DNA from: Brevundimonas sp.
GTDB taxonomy: Bacteria > Pseudomonadota > Alphaproteobacteria > Caulobacterales > Caulobacteraceae
Assembly (NCBI RefSeq): GCF_030682035.1
Contig: NZ_JAUXQZ010000045.1
Coordinates: 1-64,000, forward strand
DNA length: 64,000 nucleotides
Reading direction: 5' to 3'
Under the pieces are notes generated by a model that ran no database searches, was not told the DNA's origin, and saw only the letters and a program-made list of their open reading frames with translations. Within the stretch, counting starts at the first letter, position 1. Each line of letters opens with the position of its first letter. The position numbers and the translations under genes are program-made. Of this stretch, positions 46,180 to 54,509 are shown piece after piece.

Positions 46180-46746
46180 ATGCGCCGCACGCTGCCCACA
46201 GACGCCGAGGCCCGCGAAATCCTGTCGCGCCGACGCACGCGTCCCGCGCCCCGGCCGACGCCCAAGGCCGGCCGGGCGTTGCAGGGGCTGATCAAGGAGC
46301 TGGACGGCAAGTTCGGGCGCGGCGCCGCGGCGCTGGAGCCGCGCTGGCGCGAGATCGTCGGCGACCGGCTGGCGCGGGTGACGCGGCCGCAAAAGCTGAC
46401 CAAGGGTCGGGGCGGCGCCGGCGGGACGCTGGAGCTGCGCGTGGCCGGACCGGCGGCCCTGCTGGTGCAGCATCAGTCCGAGGACATACTGGCGCGGGTC
46501 AATTTGTTCCTCGGCCCCGGCAGCGTCGATCGGCTGAGGATCGCCCAGGGCCCGGTCAGGCCGCTGTCGGACATCGCCGCCGCGCCGAAGCGCCGCCCCG
46601 CCGCCCAACCCCTGGCCGCCCATGAAGAAGCCGAGCTGAAGGCCGCGATCGATGCAGCGCCCGAGGCGCTTAAGGGGCCGCTGGAGCGGCTCGGACGGGC
46701 GGTTCTGGGCGATCCGGAAAAAGGCCGCGACCGTTCGGGCCGTTGA
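46180..46746 (+). CDS. DUF721 / DciA-family protein
   Basis: 188 residues, no signal peptide, basic N-terminus (LSRRRTRPAPRPTP), central DUF721 core (LIKELDGKFGRGAAALEPRWREIVGDRLARVTRPQKL) and a low-complexity C-terminus. DUF721 is DciA, the widespread bacterial operator of DnaB helicase loading in bacteria lacking DnaC. The position beside mutY and ahead of DsbA-like genes and smc is the neighbourhood I associate with alphaproteobacteria. Divergent from mutY with only 21 bases between start codons. Confidence 0.85.
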   Translation: MRRTLPTDAEAREILSRRRTRPAPRPTPKAGRALQGLIKELDGKFGRGAAALEPRWREIVGDRLARVTRPQKLTKGRGGAGGTLELRVAGPAALLVQHQSEDILARVNLFLGPGSVDRLRIAQGPVRPLSDIAAAPKRRPAAQPLAAHEEAELKAAIDAAPEALKGPLERLGRAVLGDPEKGRDRSGR

Positions 46747-46849
46747 CAAAACTTCGCCGTTTCTGTTCTCGAAAGTGCTGAAGCGCGCGTATACGCGGGG
46801 ATGTCGCGCGATGCTTTCCAAAATCCCGCCCCCAGCTAAGGACGACGCC

Positions 46850-47503
46850 ATGAGCGCCCAGACCAAATACGCCGCCATGAGCCGCCGCGCGGCGATGACC
46901 GCCGCGGCCCTGGCCGCCATGGCTACGCTGGCCGGTTGCGGCGGGGGCGGCGCGGGCGCGGCCGCCGAGGGCGACATGGCCATGGGTGCGGCCGAGGGCG
47001 CCAAGGTCACCGTGGTGGAATACGCCTCGGTCACGTGTCCGCACTGCGCCGCCTGGCAGGAAACCACCTGGCCCGCGTTCAAGGCCGCCTATGTCGATAC
47101 CAACAAGGTCCGCTATGTCTTTCGCGAACTGCCGACGCCCCCCACGAATGTCGCCGTCGCCGGCTTCATGATCGCCCGCTGCGCCGGCGAGGACAAATAT
47201 TTCGACGTGATTCACGGTATCATGGCCAGCCAGGCCGAGTGGCGCGCAGGCGTCAACCCGCGCGACACCCTGTTCCGCATCGGCAACGGCGCCGGCCTGA
47301 GCAACCAGCAGATCGAGACCTGCATCAAGGACCCCGAGAACCTGAAAGCGGCGGAGGAGCGCTCCAACGCCGCCGTGAAGGCGGGCGTCTCCGGCACGCC
47401 GACCTTCTACGTCAACGGGGTTGCGATCGTGTCCCCGGGCGCAGAAGGCGTGACCATGGCCGACCTGTCGCGTGCGATCGACGCCGAACTGGCCAAGGGT
47501 TGA
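46850..47503 (+). CDS. DsbA-family thioredoxin-fold lipoprotein
   Basis: 217 residues. N-terminal Arg pair and hydrophobic stretch ending in the lipobox LAGC (Cys30), then a linker rich in Gly/Ala, and a thioredoxin-like DsbA domain with the redox motif CPHC (about Cys63-Cys66) and a cis-proline loop GTPTFYVNG. An AGENT of disulfide formation or isomerisation in the envelope is expected from the family. ATG 46850 has AAGGA eight bases upstream; the stop overlaps the region of the next start. Second member follows immediately. Confidence 0.9.
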   Translation: MSAQTKYAAMSRRAAMTAAALAAMATLAGCGGGGAGAAAEGDMAMGAAEGAKVTVVEYASVTCPHCAAWQETTWPAFKAAYVDTNKVRYVFRELPTPPTNVAVAGFMIARCAGEDKYFDVIHGIMASQAEWRAGVNPRDTLFRIGNGAGLSNQQIETCIKDPENLKAAEERSNAAVKAGVSGTPTFYVNGVAIVSPGAEGVTMADLSRAIDAELAKG

Positions 47504-47511
47504 TCGCGGCG

Positions 47512-48150
47512 GTGGCGACACGGCGGCGATCCCTGCTGATCCTGGCGTTGGCGTTGCTGGCGCCCGCGGTCGCGGCTTCCGCGTCGGGATCGGATTCCGC
47601 TCTCGCGCGCCAGACGCTCGCCCCGGTCACTGCTGCCGACCGCAGCATTGGCCGGACCGACGCCCCCGTGACAGTGGTCGAATACGCCTCCTTCGCCTGC
47701 AACCACTGCGCCGACTGGCACCGGTTCGTATATCCGACGTTCAAGACGCGCTTCATCGACACCGGCCAGGTGCGGCTGGTGTTCCGCAACCTGCCGACCC
47801 TGCCCGAGGAAATGTCGATGCCGGGCGCGGCCCTGGCCCGGTGCGCGGCGCCCGAACGGTTCTTCGAGGTTGCCTCGGCCCTGATGCTTGGGCAGGACGC
47901 GGTCTTCCGGGGCGGGACGCGCGAGAACTGGTACGCTCCCGCCATCGCCGTCAGCGGCCGCACCCAGGCCCAGCTTGACGCCTGCGTCGCGACCCCGGCC
48001 ATCCTCGCCGCCATAAACCGGGACGTCGACAGCGCGAACGCGGCCGGCGCCACCACCACCCCGGCCTTCTTCGTCAACGGACGCCGGGTGACGGACCGCT
48101 CGCTGGGCGGGCTGGAGGTTGCAATCCGGGCGGCCGCGGCGGCCCGTTGA
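47512..48150 (+). CDS. Second DsbA-family thioredoxin-fold secreted protein
   Basis: 212 residues, a signal-peptide-like N-terminus (RRRSLLILALALLAPAV), then the thioredoxin fold with CNHC (about Cys63-Cys66) rather than CPHC; Pro at the second position of DsbA is replaced by Asn, which should lower the redox potential or change specificity. Cis-Pro loop TTPAFFVNG. Start is uncertain: GTG 47512 (AAGGG about 11 bases upstream) or TTG 47500 overlapping the previous stop (TTGA). Both genes precede smc by 14 bases. Confidence 0.88.
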   Translation: MATRRRSLLILALALLAPAVAASASGSDSALARQTLAPVTAADRSIGRTDAPVTVVEYASFACNHCADWHRFVYPTFKTRFIDTGQVRLVFRNLPTLPEEMSMPGAALARCAAPERFFEVASALMLGQDAVFRGGTRENWYAPAIAVSGRTQAQLDACVATPAILAAINRDVDSANAAGATTTPAFFVNGRRVTDRSLGGLEVAIRAAAAAR

Positions 48151-48164
48151 CCGCGTAGCAACAC

Positions 48165-51100
48165 ATGCAGTTCCAGCGCCTCCGGCTCGTGGGCTTCAAG
48201 TCCTTTGTCGACCCCGCCGAGGTGCATATCGAGCCCGGCCTGACCGGCGTGGTCGGCCCCAATGGCTGCGGCAAGTCCAATGTGCTGGAAGGCCTGCGCT
48301 GGGTCATGGGCGCCAACTCCGCCAAGGCCATGCGCGGCCAGGGCATGGACGACGTCATCTTCGCCGGCGCCGCCGATCGCCCGCCGCGCAACCACGCCGA
48401 AGTCCAGCTGACCATCGACAACGCCCAGCGCAAGGCCCCCCAGCCCTTCACCGACAGCCCCATGCTGGAGGTGTCGCGCCGCATCGACCGGGGCCAGGGC
48501 TCGACCTACCGCATCAACGGCAAGGAGGTCCGTGCCCGCGACGTCCAGCTGCTGTTCGCTGACGCCTCGACCGGCGCCAACTCCCCCGCCCTCGTCAGGC
48601 AAGGGCAGATCAGCGAATTGATCGCCGCCAAGCCGCAGAACCGCCGCCGCATCCTCGAGGAGGCCGGCGGCGTGGCCGGCCTGCACACCCGCCGGCATGA
48701 GGCCGAGCTGCGGCTCAGGGCGGCGGAGGCCAATCTCGAACGGCTGGACGACATCGGCCGCGAACTGGAGACGGCCCTGTCGCGGCTGAAGCGCGAGGCG
48801 CGGCAGGCCGAGCGTTACAAGAAGATTTCCGCCGAGATCCGGGCCTTGCAGGCGGCCCTGCTGTTTGTGCGCTGGAACGACGCCCGGGTGGCGGCCGAGG
48901 GCGCGGCGCAGGAGCTGGCCGACGCCGAGCGGGCCGCGGGCGAGGCGACTACCGCCTCGAGCCGGGCCCAGACCGCCGCCTTGTCGGCGCAGGAGGCCCT
49001 CAAGCCCGCCCGCGAGGAAGACGCCGTCGCCGGGGCCCTGCTGCACCGCGCCTCGCTGGAGCGCGACCGGCTCGACATGGCCGAACAGGCGGCGCGGGCC
49101 GAGGTCGACCGCCTGACCGCCGAAGCCGCCCGCATCGCCGCCGACATCGACCGCGAGACGGCCATGGCGGGCGATGCGGACAGCGAGCTGACCCGGCTGG
49201 GCGCCGCGCTGGAAACCCTCACCGCCGAGATCGCCGGGGCGCCGACGCGTGGCCCCGAGCTCGAGGCCGCTCTCTCCGCCGCCGAGGACGCCCGCAAGGC
49301 CGCCGACGCCGAGGTCGAGCGCGTGGCCGGGGCCGCGGCCTCGGTCGAGGCGCGGGTCAATGCCGAAAGCGCCCGCAAGCGCGACGCCGAAGCCCGCGTG
49401 GCCCGGGCGGAGACGCAACTGGCATCGGCCCAGTCCGAACGCGCTGCGCTGGGCTCCTTGGAGACGCCCGAGATCGAGGCGGCGAAGACGGTGCTGGAAA
49501 CGGCCCAGTTCGAGCTGGCGGCGGCGCGCACAGCGGTCGAAGCGGCCGAGACCGAACGCGGCGACCGCGCGCGGGCCGAGGCCGAGGCGCGCACGGCGGC
49601 CCGCGCGGCCGAGGATCGTCTGGGTCGGTTGCAGACCGAGGCCCGCGGCCTCGCCCAACTGCTGGTCCACGGCAAGCGCGAACACGCTCCGGCGCTGGAC
49701 AGCGTCGCGGCCGACAAGGGCTATGAGGCGGCGCTGGCCGCGGCCCTCGGCGACGATCTGGACGCGGCGCTGGACGCGCGAGCGGCGGCCTACTGGGCCG
49801 GCGCCGAGGTACCCGCTCCCGTCTGGCCGACGGGCGTCGAATCCCTGGCCGCCCACGTCTCGGCCCCCGACCAGTTGAAGGCGCGTCTGGCCCTTTGCGG
49901 CGTGGCCCCGGCCAGCGAAATCGAACGGCTGGCCAAATCCCTGCCGATCGGCGCCCGTCTGGTCACGGCCGCTGGCGACCTGTGGCGCTGGGACGGCTTC
50001 GTCCAGCGCGCCGAGGCGCCCCGTCCCGCCGCTGTTCGGTTGGCGCAGCGCACCCGCCTGTCCGAGCTGGAAGGCGAGATCGACGCGGGCAAGCCGGCGC
50101 TGGAAGCGGCGCAAGCCGCGCTCAAGGCCGCGACCGAGGCCTTCCGCGCTTCCGAGGAGGCGGTGAAGACCGCCCGCGCCGCGCCCTTCGCCCTCGACAA
50201 GGCCGTCACGGCGGCGCGCGACCGGGTCGAGACGCTCGCCCGCGATCAGGCCCGCAAGGAGGCGCGGGCGCAGGCGCTGGACGAAACCCTGATCCGGCTG
50301 ACCACCGAGGTCGAGGCGGCCCAGGCGTCTATGGCCGAGGCGCAAGGGGCCGACGCCCCGTCCGAGACGCTCGAGGGCCTGCGCGCCGAACTGGCGGACG
50401 CGCGGACGGCGGCGGATGCGGCGCGCGGCGCGGCGGCGACGGCGCGGGTCGAGCGCGACGCCGAGGCGCGCGAGGTGGCGGGTCGTCAGGCGCGGCTGGA
50501 CGGCCTGACCCGCGAGCGCGACGGCTGGGCCGCGCGGGCGAAGGACGCCACGGCGCGGATCGCGGCGCTGGAGAAGGATGCGGAGAGGACGTCCGGACGG
50601 CTGAAGGCGGCCTCCGAGGCGCCCGAACGGCTGGCGGCGCAGCGCTCGTCCCTGCTCGACGCGCTGACCGCCGCCGAGACCCGGCGCAAGTCCGCCGGAG
50701 ACGCCTTGGCCGTCGCCGAGAGCGAGGCGACCGAGGCCGACCGGGCCGCGCGGGCGACCGAGGCCGCGGCCTCAACGGCGCGCGAGGCGCGGGCCGGGCT
50801 GGCGGCGCGGGCCGACGGGGCCGCCGAGCGTCTGGCCGAGACCGAGACCAACCTGCGTGAAACGGCCCAGATGTCGCCCGAGGCGCTGGGCCAGAAGCTG
50901 ACCGACGACGCCATCGCCCGCCCGCCCGACGCCGCCGGGGCCGAGAGCCTGCTGTACGGGCTGGAGCGCGAGCGCGAGGCCCTGGGCGCCGTCAATCTGC
51001 GCGCCGAGGACGAGGCGGTCGAATACGGCGACCGGCTCAACACGATGAAGGTCGAGCGGCTGGACCTGACCAGCGCCATCGCCAAACTGCGGGACGGCAT

Positions 51101-51605
51101 CGACGAACTGAACGCCGAGGGCCGCGAGCGGCTGGTCGCGGCCTTCGACATCATTAACGACAATTTCAAGAGCCTTTTCGAGGCCCTGTTCGGCGGCGGC
51201 CAGGCCGAGCTGAAACTGGTCGAGAGCGACGATCCGCTGGAGGCCGGGCTGGAGATCTACGCCTGCCCGCCCGGCAAGCGGCTGGCGGTGATGAGCCTGA
51301 TGAGCGGCGGCGAGCAGGCCCTGACGGCCGCGGCGCTGATCTTCGCGGTGTTCCTGGCCAATCCGGCCCCGGTCTGCGTGCTGGACGAGGTTGACGCCCC
51401 GCTGGACGACGCCAATGTCGACCGCTTCTGCCGCATGCTGAACGAGATGCGCAACCGCACCGACACCCGCTTCATCGTCATCACCCACAACCCGGTAACC
51501 ATGAGCCGGATGGACCGCCTCTACGGCGTGACCATGCCCGAGCGCGGCGTGAGTCAGCTGGTCAGCGTGGACCTGACCCAAGCGGAAGAGATCGTGGCGG
51601 CGTAA
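48165..51605 (+). CDS. smc: Chromosome segregation ATPase SMC
   Basis: 1146 residues. Walker [10 protein letters not shown] (about 31-39) at the N-terminus, long heptad coiled coils rich in Ala/Glu/Arg from about 170 on both sides of a hinge, then the ABC signature [14 protein letters not shown] (about 1043) and Walker [16 protein letters not shown] (about 1069). Folds back to make the ATPase head that loads with ScpA/ScpB to condense the chromosome. Alphaproteobacterial-type SMC. The 3' end abuts the hairpin element. A 977-residue opposite-strand frame here is not coding. Confidence 0.98.
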   Translation: MQFQRLRLVGFKSFVDPAEVHIEPGLTGVVGPNGCGKSNVLEGLRWVMGANSAKAMRGQGMDDVIFAGAADRPPRNHAEVQLTIDNAQRKAPQPFTDSPMLEVSRRIDRGQGSTYRINGKEVRARDVQLLFADASTGANSPALVRQGQISELIAAKPQNRRRILEEAGGVAGLHTRRHEAELRLRAAEANLERLDDIGRELETALSRLKREARQAERYKKISAEIRALQAALLFVRWNDARVAAEGAAQELADAERAAGEATTASSRAQTAALSAQEALKPAREEDAVAGALLHRASLERDRLDMAEQAARAEVDRLTAEAARIAADIDRETAMAGDADSELTRLGAALETLTAEIAGAPTRGPELEAALSAAEDARKAADAEVERVAGAAASVEARVNAESARKRDAEARVARAETQLASAQSERAALGSLETPEIEAAKTVLETAQFELAAARTAVEAAETERGDRARAEAEARTAARAAEDRLGRLQTEARGLAQLLVHGKREHAPALDSVAADKGYEAALAAALGDDLDAALDARAAAYWAGAEVPAPVWPTGVESLAAHVSAPDQLKARLALCGVAPASEIERLAKSLPIGARLVTAAGDLWRWDGFVQRAEAPRPAAVRLAQRTRLSELEGEIDAGKPALEAAQAALKAATEAFRASEEAVKTARAAPFALDKAVTAARDRVETLARDQARKEARAQALDETLIRLTTEVEAAQASMAEAQGADAPSETLEGLRAELADARTAADAARGAAATARVERDAEAREVAGRQARLDGLTRERDGWAARAKDATARIAALEKDAERTSGRLKAASEAPERLAAQRSSLLDALTAAETRRKSAGDALAVAESEATEADRAARATEAAASTAREARAGLAARADGAAERLAETETNLRETAQMSPEALGQKLTDDAIARPPDAAGAESLLYGLEREREALGAVNLRAEDEAVEYGDRLNTMKVERLDLTSAIAKLRDGIDELNAEGRERLVAAFDIINDNFKSLFEALFGGGQAELKLVESDDPLEAGLEIYACPPGKRLAVMSLMSGGEQALTAAALIFAVFLANPAPVCVLDEVDAPLDDANVDRFCRMLNEMRNRTDTRFIVITHNPVTMSRMDRLYGVTMPERGVSQLVSVDLTQAEEIVAA

Positions 51606-51653
51606 TCCTCCCCTCCAGGGGAGGGGGACCATCCGAAGGATGGTGGAGGGGCG
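51606..51653 (+). repeat. Left inverted repeat of the DUF559 element
   Basis: Two adjacent hairpins: CCTCCCCT-CCA-GGGGAGG and CCATCC-GAA-GGATGG, followed by TGGAGGGG. It is the reverse complement, with a handful of substitutions, of the right end at 52038-52088. Confidence 0.85.
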
Positions 51654-51688
51654 CCAGACATTACGCAATTCCATGTTAGATTGCATGA

Positions 51689-52039
51689 GTGGTCGCGCCG
51701 CACGACACAGTTCAACACGCCCGAAAACTCCGCAGACGGCTCACCTTGCCGGAGGTCCTGGTGTGGCAGGCGTTGCGCGGCGGACGTTTGGTGGGACGGC
51801 GCTTCCGGAGACAGCACCCGGTCGGCCCCTACATCCTTGATTTCTACTGTGACGAGCTTCAGCTGGCCGTCGAGATCGATGGCCACAGCCACGATCATCC
51901 GGATCGCATCGCCCATGACCAGCGTCGGACGGGCTGGCTGAACCGGCAAGGCGTTCAAATGATCCGCCTCGCGGCGCGAGACGTGCTCGCCGACATGGAC
52001 GGAGCGCTCGGGATCATCCGGAGAACCGTGGGGCGGTGA
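51689..52039 (+). CDS. DUF559 (Vsr/PD-(D/E)XK-like) endonuclease-domain protein
   Basis: 116 residues, almost entirely one DUF559 domain. Visible: LTLPEVLVWQALRGGRLVGRRFRRQ (N-terminal basic helix), the core YILDFYCDELQLAVEIDG with the acidic pair typical of the fold (about residues 49-66), and the final helix WLNRQGVQMIRL. DUF559 is related to Vsr/MvaI-type nuclease folds, but activity of solo small members is not established. Start GTG 51689. The surrounding inverted repeats make this the candidate enzyme of a mobile element. Confidence 0.88.
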   Translation: MVAPHDTVQHARKLRRRLTLPEVLVWQALRGGRLVGRRFRRQHPVGPYILDFYCDELQLAVEIDGHSHDHPDRIAHDQRRTGWLNRQGVQMIRLAARDVLADMDGALGIIRRTVGR

Positions 52040-52088
52040 CATCCCTCCACCATGCTTCGCATGGTCCCCCTCCCCCAAGGGGGAGGAA
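52038..52088 (-). repeat. Right inverted repeat of the DUF559 element
   Basis: CCCTCCACC-ATGC-TTCGCATGGT with CCTCCCCC-AA-GGGGGAGG, two hairpins in the opposite order to the left end. Overall it mirrors 51606-51653; it ends right at the minus-strand glycosyltransferase stop. Confidence 0.85.
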
Positions 52089-52811
52089 CTAGCGCCCTAT
52101 GACTTCGGTCCGCACAAACCACCCGAAGATGGCCGGCCCCTCGATGACATAGCGACGGAACATCCGCCTCGGCTGGCTCAGCAACCGGTGCAGCCATTCC
52201 AGCGACAACTGCTGAAACACCTTCGGCGCCCGCTGCTGACGGCCGGTGAGGAAGTCCACCGAGGCCCCCACGCACAACGTCACGCCCGTCTTCCTGCCCG
52301 CGGCGCGCAGGGCGTGGGCGAACAACTCCTGTTTCGGGAAGGAGACGCAGGCAAGCAGCACGTCCCACTCGGAGCCTGCGGCATGGCCGACGGCCGCCCG
52401 CCAGCCGAGCGTGCCCGGAACCAGCATCGGCGCCTCGAGGAATTTCAGGGTCTGGCGCGGATAGCGGGCGGCCAGGGCGTCGAAGGCCGCGCGGTCGGGG
52501 CCGAAGACGGCGATGGTCAACCCCTCTGCGGCCGGCGAGGCCAGCAGGTCGGCGGTCATGTCCGAGCCCGGATATACCGGCAACGTCACCGCGCGCAGCC
52601 GCGCCAGATGGCTGAGGATGCGGCTGTCGCACACCTTCAGCGCCGCGCCCTCATAGACCTCACGGGCCACCCGGCCGTCCATCAGCTTGACCACATGGTC
52701 GACATTGGGCGTCACGACATAGCCATAGGCCCCGCGCGCCATGCCCAGCACGCGGGCCAGCATCTGGGCCCGGTCGCCGTCGGCGAAATCGAGGGTCATG
52801 AAGCGCGTCAT
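52089..52811 (-). CDS. WecG/TagA/CpsF-family glycosyltransferase
   Basis: 240 residues, GT26 family. The TagA/WecG signature YVVTPNVDHVV (about 31-41) is present, with VCDSRILSHLAR and the GVTLCVGASVDFLTGRQQRAPKVFQQL stretch following (about 175-210). Members transfer N-acetylmannosaminuronic acid or ManNAc to undecaprenyl-linked GlcNAc in surface polysaccharide synthesis. No other polysaccharide genes are adjacent in the window; the donor is unknown. Stop coincides with the edge of the DUF559 element. Confidence 0.9.
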   Translation of the reverse strand: MTRFMTLDFADGDRAQMLARVLGMARGAYGYVVTPNVDHVVKLMDGRVAREVYEGAALKVCDSRILSHLARLRAVTLPVYPGSDMTADLLASPAAEGLTIAVFGPDRAAFDALAARYPRQTLKFLEAPMLVPGTLGWRAAVGHAAGSEWDVLLACVSFPKQELFAHALRAAGRKTGVTLCVGASVDFLTGRQQRAPKVFQQLSLEWLHRLLSQPRRMFRRYVIEGPAIFGWFVRTEVIGR

Positions 52812-52858
52812 GGCGTCAGTCTACTCGCGCTGCGGTCAACACCCGGTTACGATGGCGC

Positions 52859-52996
52859 ATGAAATTCGCACCGAAGGCCGCCGTCCTGACGACGACCCTG
52901 TCGGCCGTGCCCGCACTCGCCGCGCCGCGGACACTCGGGGACGGAACACCTAGTCCTCGCCCTTCGCCGCCTTCTGCGCAGCCTGGCGAGGGCTGA
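52859..52996 (+). pseudogene. Signal-peptide-only ORF (gene remnant?)
   Basis: 45 codons: a textbook Sec signal peptide (MKFAPKAAVLTTTLSAVPAL, then AAP) followed by a low-complexity Pro/Ser tail that reads through the 3' end of pth on the opposite strand. Likely the 5' remnant of an exported protein gene whose body has been lost, or a chance ORF. No upstream RBS is convincing. Confidence 0.25.
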
Positions 52997-53582
52997 ATTT
53001 GGGGGCGGGGGCCAGACGCATGACTTCAGCCTGATAGCGGTCGTCGTCGCCGGCGAGGGCGAAGGGCAGGGCGTCGGCGACGGCGTTGAGCATCGGCTCC
53101 AGCCAGGTCTGGTCGGCCTTGTGGAAGTCGCTCAACACATGGCCGTGCACCAGCTGCGGTTCGCCCGGGTGTCCGACACCCATACGACCGCGGCGGAAGT
53201 CCGCGCCCAGTTGGCTGATCATGGAGCGCACGCCGTTCTGGCCCGCCGCGCCGCCGCCGATCTTCATGCGGAACCGGCCGGGGGCCAGGTCGATCTCGTC
53301 GTGGAAGACGATGACCGCGCCGGGCTGGACCTTGTAGAAACGCGCCGCCTCGGCCACCGCTCGGCCGCTCTCGTTCATGAAGGTCTGGGGCTTCATCAGC
53401 AGGACGCGTACCGCGCCGTCGGCGGTCGCGACCTCGCCCTCGCGGATCACCGACTGGAACTTGGCCCGCTCGGGTCCGAACGACCAGCGCCGGGCGATCT
53501 CGTCGGCGGCCATGAAGCCGATGTTGTGACGGTTGCCCTGGTATCTGGGTCCCGGATTGCCCAGGCCGGCGATGATGATCAT
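52950..53582 (-). CDS. pth: Peptidyl-tRNA hydrolase
   Basis: 210 residues. Releases peptides from peptidyl-tRNAs dropped by ribosomes. GLGNPG (Asn9), NRHNIGF (catalytic His19) and FHDEIDL (Asp about 92) match the family triad N10/H20/D93 of E. coli. A Lys/Ala-rich C-terminal tail (PRQAAQKAAKGED) is longer than in short members. Co-directional with rplY 78 bases upstream, separated by a terminator hairpin. Confidence 0.97.
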   Translation of the reverse strand: MIIIAGLGNPGPRYQGNRHNIGFMAADEIARRWSFGPERAKFQSVIREGEVATADGAVRVLLMKPQTFMNESGRAVAEAARFYKVQPGAVIVFHDEIDLAPGRFRMKIGGGAAGQNGVRSMISQLGADFRRGRMGVGHPGEPQLVHGHVLSDFHKADQTWLEPMLNAVADALPFALAGDDDRYQAEVMRLAPAPKFSPRQAAQKAAKGED

Positions 53583-53599
53583 GGCGCGAGGTCCGGATA

Positions 53600-53637
53600 A
53601 GGAAACGGCCCCGTCCGCTTCCGGATGGGGCCGTTCC
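53600..53637 (-). terminator. Terminator after rplY
   Basis: AACGGCCCC (53604-53612) and GGGGCCGTT (53627-53635) form a strong stem. On the minus strand it is followed by TTTCCTTATCC. It separates rplY from pth. Confidence 0.75.
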
Positions 53638-53660
53638 AGTAGCAGTTTGTCGAGGGGCGA

Positions 53661-54356
53661 TCAGCCCTCGGCGGTGTCTTCCGTGGCTTCGTCTTCGGCT
53701 TCGCCGGAGGCGGCCTGTTCGGTGGCTTCAACCTCAGCGGCCTCGGCGGCCACTTCGGCGTCGTGGGCCTCGTCGGCGGCGGCCGAGATGGCGGCCGAAG
53801 ACGTCTTGATCGAGGCGATCACGAAGTCACGGTCGGTGATGGTGGGTTCGACCCCTTCCGTGCCCTTCAGGTCGGTCCAGCGGATGGTGTCGCCCATCTT
53901 GTGGCCGGCCAGGTCGACGATCAGGTCTTCCGGGATGTGGTCCGCGCGGACTTTCACCTCGACCGAGTGACGAACGATTTCCAGCGAGCCGCCCTGACGG
54001 AAGGCTTCGCACTGGTCCTGGTTGATGAAGTGCACGTTCACTTCGATCTTGATGGTCTGCTTTTCGCTGACGCGCATCAGGTCGAAGTGCAGGGGGCGAT
54101 CCGACACGGGGTCGAACTGCACGTCGCGGGCGATGACCGGCTGGCTCTCGTCGCCGTACTTCAGGGTCACCAGGTGGCCCAGCAGCTTGCCGGTATAGAG
54201 TGACTTGCGGAAGTCGCGCTCGTTCACCGCGATGGCGACGGGGGCTTTGTCGCCGCCGTACAGCACGCCCGGGACCATGCCCGCACGACGCGCGGCGCGG
54301 GCGCCGCCGGTGCCGACGCCATCACGGACGTCCACGTTCAGAATGATCTCGGCCAT
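53661..54356 (-). CDS. rplY: 50S ribosomal protein L25/general stress protein Ctc
   Basis: 231 residues. N-terminal L25 5S rRNA-binding domain (VDVRDGVGTGGARAARRAGMVPGVLYGG) and a C-terminal beta-barrel TL5/Ctc domain; the extreme C-terminus is an acidic Ala/Glu-rich extension (DEAHDAEVAAEAAEVEATEQAA). The two-domain form is named Ctc. ATG 54356. Upstream region 54357-54509 contains no other gene I can see. Confidence 0.97.
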   Translation of the reverse strand: MAEIILNVDVRDGVGTGGARAARRAGMVPGVLYGGDKAPVAIAVNERDFRKSLYTGKLLGHLVTLKYGDESQPVIARDVQFDPVSDRPLHFDLMRVSEKQTIKIEVNVHFINQDQCEAFRQGGSLEIVRHSVEVKVRADHIPEDLIVDLAGHKMGDTIRWTDLKGTEGVEPTITDRDFVIASIKTSSAAISAAADEAHDAEVAAEAAEVEATEQAASGEAEDEATEDTAEG

Positions 54357-54509
54357 CGCCTCGCCTCAACAACACAAACGCCGCGCTGACCAGTCAGCCC
54401 TCGCGGCGGGGTCAGGGACCCTGAATTCAAGAGCGCGGGTCATTACACGCCAACCGGCGCGGACGCAACCGCCCCAGGCGTCATTGCGACGCCAGAATGG
54501 AAACGAACG

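Larger units (their letters stand above)
51606..52088. mobile_element. Hairpin-flanked DUF559 element (candidate small mobile unit)
   Basis: A 483-base block that starts just after the smc stop (51605) and ends just before the stop of the glycosyltransferase gene (52089). Its ends are inverted repeats of about 50 bases (51606-51653 and 52038-52088), each with two hairpins, and the interior holds one DUF559 gene. The design resembles REP-flanked transposase units, but the protein is nuclease-like rather than a Y1 transposase. No target-site duplication is visible that I could confirm. Confidence 0.6.

Noticed and set aside
46159-47082. Extension of the mutY frame beyond its start
   Set aside because: It runs antisense to DUF721 and the DsbA gene and shows no MutY homology; family N-termini begin at 46158.
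47412-50345. A 977-codon open frame opposite smc and the DsbA genes
   Set aside because: Antisense shadow of smc with Leu/Gly/Arg-rich composition and no domain.
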